Virus record (IMG/VR): IMGVR_UViG_3300017706_002536
Coordinates: 1-20,949 of that record
DNA from: a virus
Strand: one strand, 5' to 3'
DNA length: 20,949 bases
Part shown: positions 17,589 to 20,949 of the stretch, one piece after another
How the letters are laid out: each line of letters begins with the position of its first letter
Numbering within the stretch: position 1 is the stretch's first letter
Made by a program: the position numbers and the translations under genes
Notes under the pieces: model-generated
The model's database searches: none
Told to the model about the DNA's origin: nothing
Seen by the model: the letters and a program-made list of their open reading frames with translations, nothing else

Positions 17589-18620
17589 ATGAATATTGTA
17601 ATTAAAGATAACTATAGCTTTTTTAAAGAGGCTCAATCACTTAAAGATTCTCCTTCACCTAGATTGTCTGTTCAAACAGTCAATATTATTCTTGGTGTGC
17701 TTAAAAAAGAAAAAATAAAATCAATTAACGAATACTTTGTAAATGTGTTTAATAGCATGAACGAAAATAAAATAGAATGGAGTATGTTCTTATCTGATAA
17801 TCGAAAAAAAGAATACGAAACATACTTAAAAAATAGATTATTCGAATCAAAACCTTTTTTAACAGAATACTTTTACACTTACTTTCCGGAAAGATTGTCT
17901 TTATTTAAAAAAATACACCCACTAGACATGTCTAACCCATCGATATACAAACACAGTAGTATCACCGGGAGGCTTTCTATTGAAAAAGGTGTAAACTACC
18001 TAACTATGAAAAAAAGTATCAGGAATGAACTTAAAAGCCCTTTTAAGGATCACAGGCTTTATGAATTAGACTTTAAAAGTTGTGAACCTAATCTTTATTG
18101 TAGAATGTTTGATTTGTTGCCTGAAGACGCAGATGACATATATGTGTATATTGCCAAAGAAATTAAAGAGTTAAACGTAGGCAGGGACAAACTTAAAAGA
18201 GTTATTCTTTCTATTCTTTATGGTGCCAACGAAAGGGCAGTAAGTAGATTTTCTGGAATCTCTAAAAAGAAAATAGAAAAAATAAAGTCGATACTTAAAG
18301 TTAATACATTTAAAAACAGACTTGAACAAGAGTTTTTACAACATGGCTATATTAAAAACATGTTTTCACGGCCAATTATAAACAATACGAATCTTGTTAA
18401 TTATTGGATTCAGTCATCAGCAGCAGACTATTGTTGCCTTGCTTTTAACAAATTTTTTAAAGAAAATAAAAATTATAAACTTCACGCTGTTATTCATGAT
18501 GCTGTAATATTCTCAATTCCAAATAACAGTATTGATAAACTGACATCGATTCATTCCCTTAATTATCAAAATTTGTCAATTCCAGTTAAGATAAATAAAG
18601 TTATGCCTCATAATTATTAG
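17589..18620 (+). CDS. Minimal family A DNA polymerase (Pol I-like), polymerase domain only
   Basis: This 343-aa protein has the family A polymerase motifs in order: TGRLS at 126-130; motif A at 161-170 with Asp161 and Glu166 (E. coli Asp705 and Glu710); the O-helix R199-K203-L207-Y211-G (E. coli R754, K758, F762, Y766); IQSSAAD at 274-280; and motif C IHDA at 302-305 (His303, Asp304). Both catalytic Asp residues are kept, so activity is plausible. E. coli Pol I is 928 aa. Here the 5' nuclease, the 3'-5' exonuclease and most of the thumb are absent. The motif C Glu is Ala and the Phe762 position is Leu. No Shine-Dalgarno is visible before ATG 17589. A separate exonuclease, as in phage RM378, may lie elsewhere in the genome. 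Confidence 0.85.
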   Translation: MNIVIKDNYSFFKEAQSLKDSPSPRLSVQTVNIILGVLKKEKIKSINEYFVNVFNSMNENKIEWSMFLSDNRKKEYETYLKNRLFESKPFLTEYFYTYFPERLSLFKKIHPLDMSNPSIYKHSSITGRLSIEKGVNYLTMKKSIRNELKSPFKDHRLYELDFKSCEPNLYCRMFDLLPEDADDIYVYIAKEIKELNVGRDKLKRVILSILYGANERAVSRFSGISKKKIEKIKSILKVNTFKNRLEQEFLQHGYIKNMFSRPIINNTNLVNYWIQSSAADYCCLAFNKFFKENKNYKLHAVIHDAVIFSIPNNSIDKLTSIHSLNYQNLSIPVKINKVMPHNY

Positions 18621-18621
18621 T

Positions 18622-19887
18622 ATGAAAAAAATAAAAGAAATAAACTTAAGTGTTGATACTAGTAGATATTCGTCTCCTTATGTAAAAAATAGACAAAATT
18701 ACTATTCTGGATATTCCGGAGGAATGATTGATTCTGCTGCATCAATAACAAATACACTAGATAACTCTAGAATATTTAGTAGTGATGAATTCGAAGAAGA
18801 ATCTGAAGAGGAGATTAATTTAATGCCGGAAAATATTTTAAATTGTAGAGTTAAAAATAAAAAAGGATATGCACTTAATGAAACGTTGAATGCACTCAAT
18901 GAAAATTGGGAAATTATGGATACAACAGCTAGCGCAATAAAGTATGGCGCAAGAGCATTAAAAGCTGCAGGAAAAAGTACAGTACTTTCAATTCCTTTTA
19001 TTGACGCAATTGCAGGCAGCATGATGTTAATATCTGGAATAGGTAGCTTTAAAAGTGTATCTGACTTAATAATAGAAAAAATTAGAGTACCTGAAAATAC
19101 ATTTGCTGAAGCAATGGCTAGTAACTCTGAATCTGCTTGGCAAGATATCATAAGTGTCGTCAGCAATTTAAGTGAAGAAGAACGACGGTCACTAGAAGAA
19201 AATTTTGAAGATCTTCTTCATAACTTAAAGACATTTATATCCACAGCATTTCAAGCATACGATTCAATATTTGCGTCAGCAGGCGCAGCCGGAGGTCCTT
19301 TAGGGCTATTTGCCTTAGAAGCCGGATCTAATTTTACAACTGCAATTACAGGTTTTATATCTGACACTGTCCCATGGGAAAGATTTGCTTTGGATATAAC
19401 AGGAAAATTTGCTGGAATGATTAATTCGATGTTTGATTATATACTTAAACAAAAAGAACAAGATGACACCGGAAAATTAAGTAAAGCCATCGATGACGGC
19501 GGTCCTGTTTTTCTTGCAATTTTAACTAATCCAGTACAATCAATTAGAAGACTTGGTGAATTTTATACTGCAATAGAAACAGGAAAATCACCAATAGAAG
19601 ATGTAACAAATGCTACATTTAATTCTGTAAAGTCAAAATTAACATCAGATAATATAGAATCAATTATTGATGCAGCAATAAAATCTCACATGTCAGAAAA
19701 CAATTACTATGGTATAGATGAATATGATGAAGAAGATGAAGGTGAAGAAATAGAAGAAATGGGATACACACTACCTTTAGGTGCTTCAAACAAATCTTTT
19801 GACAAAAAAGATGATCATCATGTTATTGCTGAAGAAATAAGAAAATTTCAAGAATGGCAATTAAAAACTTTAGGAAGAACAAAGTAA
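18622..19887 (+). CDS. Unknown 421-aa protein with hydrophobic segments
   Basis: I do not recognise this family. The ATG is one base after the polymerase stop, with no Shine-Dalgarno, suggesting coupled translation. Residues 1-50 are Tyr/Ser/Asn-rich, 54-64 are acidic, and 119-141 form a hydrophobic Ile/Met/Gly stretch. Residues 170-215 are helical. Residues 217-247 are Ala/Gly-rich and hydrophobic, 255-280 amphipathic. Residues 364-380 are very acidic (DEYDEEDEGEEIEE), followed by a charged C-terminal helix. The pattern fits a membrane-interacting or virion-internal protein, or a replication accessory factor next to the polymerase. None of these is shown by sequence. The downstream gene has its own promoter, so this is the last gene of the operon. 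Confidence 0.75.
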   Translation: MKKIKEINLSVDTSRYSSPYVKNRQNYYSGYSGGMIDSAASITNTLDNSRIFSSDEFEEESEEEINLMPENILNCRVKNKKGYALNETLNALNENWEIMDTTASAIKYGARALKAAGKSTVLSIPFIDAIAGSMMLISGIGSFKSVSDLIIEKIRVPENTFAEAMASNSESAWQDIISVVSNLSEEERRSLEENFEDLLHNLKTFISTAFQAYDSIFASAGAAGGPLGLFALEAGSNFTTAITGFISDTVPWERFALDITGKFAGMINSMFDYILKQKEQDDTGKLSKAIDDGGPVFLAILTNPVQSIRRLGEFYTAIETGKSPIEDVTNATFNSVKSKLTSDNIESIIDAAIKSHMSENNYYGIDEYDEEDEGEEIEEMGYTLPLGASNKSFDKKDDHHVIAEEIRKFQEWQLKTLGRTK

Positions 19888-19909
19888 TTTTAACATTTTT
19901 AATTTTCTT

Positions 19910-19938
19910 TTGTATAGTTTGCACGTTTAAGTTATAAT
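19910..19938 (+). promoter_or_regulatory. Sigma70-type promoter for the SSB gene
   Basis: TTGTAT (19910-19915), a 17-bp spacer and a perfect TATAAT (19933-19938) lie in the 122-bp gap before the SSB gene. An inverted repeat TTAAG/CTTAA (19927-19931 and 19940-19944) brackets the -10, as an operator would. Expected transcription start is around 19945-19947. Confidence 0.72.
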
Positions 19939-19944
19939 GCTTAA

Positions 19945-19976
19945 GCAATATAAAAAATATTTAATCTAAATATTGC
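19945..19976 (+). promoter_or_regulatory. Nested inverted repeats in the SSB leader
   Basis: An inner perfect repeat AATATTTA (19956-19963) and TAAATATT (19967-19974) has a 3-nt loop. An outer one pairs GCAATAT (19945-19951) with ATATTGC (19970-19976). The two share bases and cannot both form fully, giving alternative leader folds. The rest of the leader to 19998 is unstructured A/T. Confidence 0.5.
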
Positions 19977-20009
19977 AAATTAAAAATTAACAAAAATCAG
20001 GAGAAAATT

Positions 20010-20777
20010 ATGGCTATCGATTTTGATGCTATTAAACGTAAACTTGACCGCCTTAGCGGTAATAATTCTAGTAGAAATACAATGTGGAAGCCTACTGAAG
20101 GTGAAAAGCATTCTGTCCGACTGCTTTCTTTTCCAGACAATGACGGGCAACCCTTTAAGGAATTAATGTTTTATTACAATATTCCTGGACAGCGAGGCTT
20201 GCTAGCGCCAAGCCAATTTGGTAAACGAGATCCCATCCAAGAACTTATTAATAAGCTTCGAGATGAAGGAACTAAGGAATCATATGAAATGGCAAAAAAG
20301 CTTTATCCTAAAATGAGAGTTTATGCTGCATGTATTGTTCGCGGTGAAGAATCAGAAGGTGTTAAGCTTTGGGGTTTTGGAAAAACAGTATATCAAAAAC
20401 TTCTTGCTTTGATGCTAGATGAAGACTATGGCGATATCACTGATCCGCTTGAAGGTCGTGATATTAATGTTGTTTGTTCTAAAAATCCTGGGCAGCAATG
20501 GGCAATGACTGAAGTTACACCGCGTGGTAAACAAACAAAATTGTCAAAAGATGCTAAACAGGCAAAAGAATGGATGACTGGCCTTCCGGACACTGATAAC
20601 ATTTTCCAGCTTAAGTCATACGATGAATTGTCAAAAATCATTAATGATTGGTTAGCAGGTGATGATGAAGGCGATGAAGACACAGGTACAGAAAGAAATA
20701 CATCAAGTAAAAAGGAAGAAAAGCCAAAAGGTGAGTACTCTAGTTTAGATGATGCTTTTGCTGACTTGATGGAATAA
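20010..20777 (+). CDS. 32: Single-stranded DNA-binding protein (gp32-like)
   Basis: This 255-aa protein has the gp32 layout. A basic N-terminal KRKLDRLSG at 9-17 resembles the cooperative LAST region. An OB-fold core follows, with a W/Y/F-rich binding face including MWKPTEGEKHSVRLLSFPD, LMFYYNIPG and GVKLWGFGKTVYQKLL. The tail from residue 219 is acidic and Ser/Lys-rich and ends SLDDAFADLME, the likely partner-binding hook. T4 gp32 is 301 aa and binds zinc; only two Cys are visible here, with no zinc cluster. It would coat ssDNA in replication and recombination, next to the polymerase and the putative recombinase. AGGAG at 19999-20003 sets the start. It has its own promoter and terminator. 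Confidence 0.82.
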   Translation: MAIDFDAIKRKLDRLSGNNSSRNTMWKPTEGEKHSVRLLSFPDNDGQPFKELMFYYNIPGQRGLLAPSQFGKRDPIQELINKLRDEGTKESYEMAKKLYPKMRVYAACIVRGEESEGVKLWGFGKTVYQKLLALMLDEDYGDITDPLEGRDINVVCSKNPGQQWAMTEVTPRGKQTKLSKDAKQAKEWMTGLPDTDNIFQLKSYDELSKIINDWLAGDDEGDEDTGTERNTSSKKEEKPKGEYSSLDDAFADLME

Positions 20778-20804
20778 ATTAATAAGTTTATAAGATCATG
20801 ATTT

Positions 20805-20832
20805 AAAGGGAGGCTTTATGCTTCCCTTTTTT
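20805..20832 (+). terminator. Rho-independent terminator after the SSB gene
   Basis: A ten-base-pair stem, 20805-20814 with 20820-20829 (one G-U pair, core GGGAGGC/GCTTCCC), has a 5-nt TTTAT loop and is followed by T-rich sequence to 20832 and beyond. It ends the SSB transcript 28 bp after the stop. Confidence 0.85.
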
Positions 20833-20835
20833 ATT

Positions 20836-20864
20836 TTGAAAACTTGAGTTTTATGTGGTATAAT
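20836..20864 (+). promoter_or_regulatory. Strong sigma70-type promoter, extended -10
   Basis: TTGAAA (20836-20841; five of six), a 17-bp spacer and TATAAT (20859-20864) preceded by TGG give an extended -10 promoter. It follows the terminator directly and starts a new unit for the recombinase-like gene. Confidence 0.8.
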
Positions 20865-20884
20865 AAAAATAAACAGGAGATTAA

Positions 20885-20949
20885 ATGTCAGATGACTTCA
20901 CTAAAGACTTGATCAAGTCGCTAAATAAAGATCACGGTTCACGAGTTGC
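20885..20949 (+). CDS. N-terminus of a possible UvsX/RecA-like recombinase (partial)
   Basis: Only 21 codons are in the window (MSDDFTKDLIKSLNKDHGSR then VA). AGGAG at 20875-20879 lies five bases before the ATG, and a strong promoter is upstream. The short acidic start followed by a K-x-L-N-K-D-H-G-S-R helix resembles the beginnings of phage UvsX/RecA-type recombinases, which bind ssDNA together with gp32. Neighbourhood next to the SSB supports this, but 21 residues cannot prove it. Confidence 0.4.
   Translation, partial: MSDDFTKDLIKSLNKDHGSRV

Noticed and set aside
18702-19166. 154-aa minus-strand ORF opposite the 421-aa gene
   Set aside because: No ribosome site, low-complexity Ser/Leu/Ile translation, and it lies fully inside a well-formed + strand gene; a shadow frame.
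1-20949. tRNA genes, CRISPR arrays, insertion sequences or integrase
   Set aside because: Gaps between genes are nearly all under 60 bp, and the two longer ones (19888-20009 and 20778-20884) hold promoter, leader and terminator sequences. No cloverleaf, spaced repeats or transposase motifs were seen.

Overview
The window is about 21 kb of a contractile-tailed bacteriophage (myovirus) genome, AT-rich by eye (roughly one third G+C). All genes lie on the + strand. The structural genes belong to the T4-like (gp18/gp19/gp26/gp53/gp32) tail world, but several are much larger than in T4, and a family A (Pol I-like) polymerase stands where T4 relatives use a family B enzyme. This suggests a distant 'far-T4' lineage, of the kind represented by Rhodothermus phage RM378, rather than a close T4 relative. 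The host cannot be read from the sequence.

Layout. 3-119: C-terminus of an unidentified upstream gene. 176-6320: two tandem tail-sheath paralogs (1044 and 991 aa). 6370-6858: tail tube. A hairpin plus T-run at 6891-6921 looks like a terminator and ends just where the next ribosome-binding site begins. 6931-7990: tail-assembly/baseplate-hub protein of the gp26 type with a four-Cys zinc ribbon, followed in the +1 frame by a small ORF that may be made by frameshifting. 8023-9966: tape measure. 9971-10177: small charged protein. 10170-13736: very large baseplate/tube-initiator-like protein. 13777-14082: gp53-like LysM wedge protein. 14082-17561: giant baseplate hub (gp27/gpD-like), coupled to gp53 through TAATG.

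The replication-related part follows. 17589-18620 is a stand-alone minimal family A DNA polymerase (343 aa, no exonuclease domains, Leu at the Phe762 position). 18622-19887 is an unrecognised 421-aa protein with two long hydrophobic stretches. 20010-20777 is a gp32-like single-strand DNA-binding protein under its own sigma70-type promoter, with a structured AT-rich leader. A terminator and a new, very good promoter then lead into the start of what may be a UvsX/RecA recombinase.

How the genes work together. The tape measure sets tail length (647 aa, about 95-100 nm at roughly 0.15 nm per residue). The gp26-type proteins probably chaperone it. The baseplate hub, initiator and wedge proteins nucleate the tube, and the sheath copies surround it. 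Polymerase, SSB and the putative recombinase act in genome replication and recombination. The best candidates for something undescribed are the mini-polymerase attached to the end of a tail operon, the frameshift-like gp26/small-ORF junction, the tandem sheath genes, and a roughly threefold excess of the tetranucleotide CCGG.
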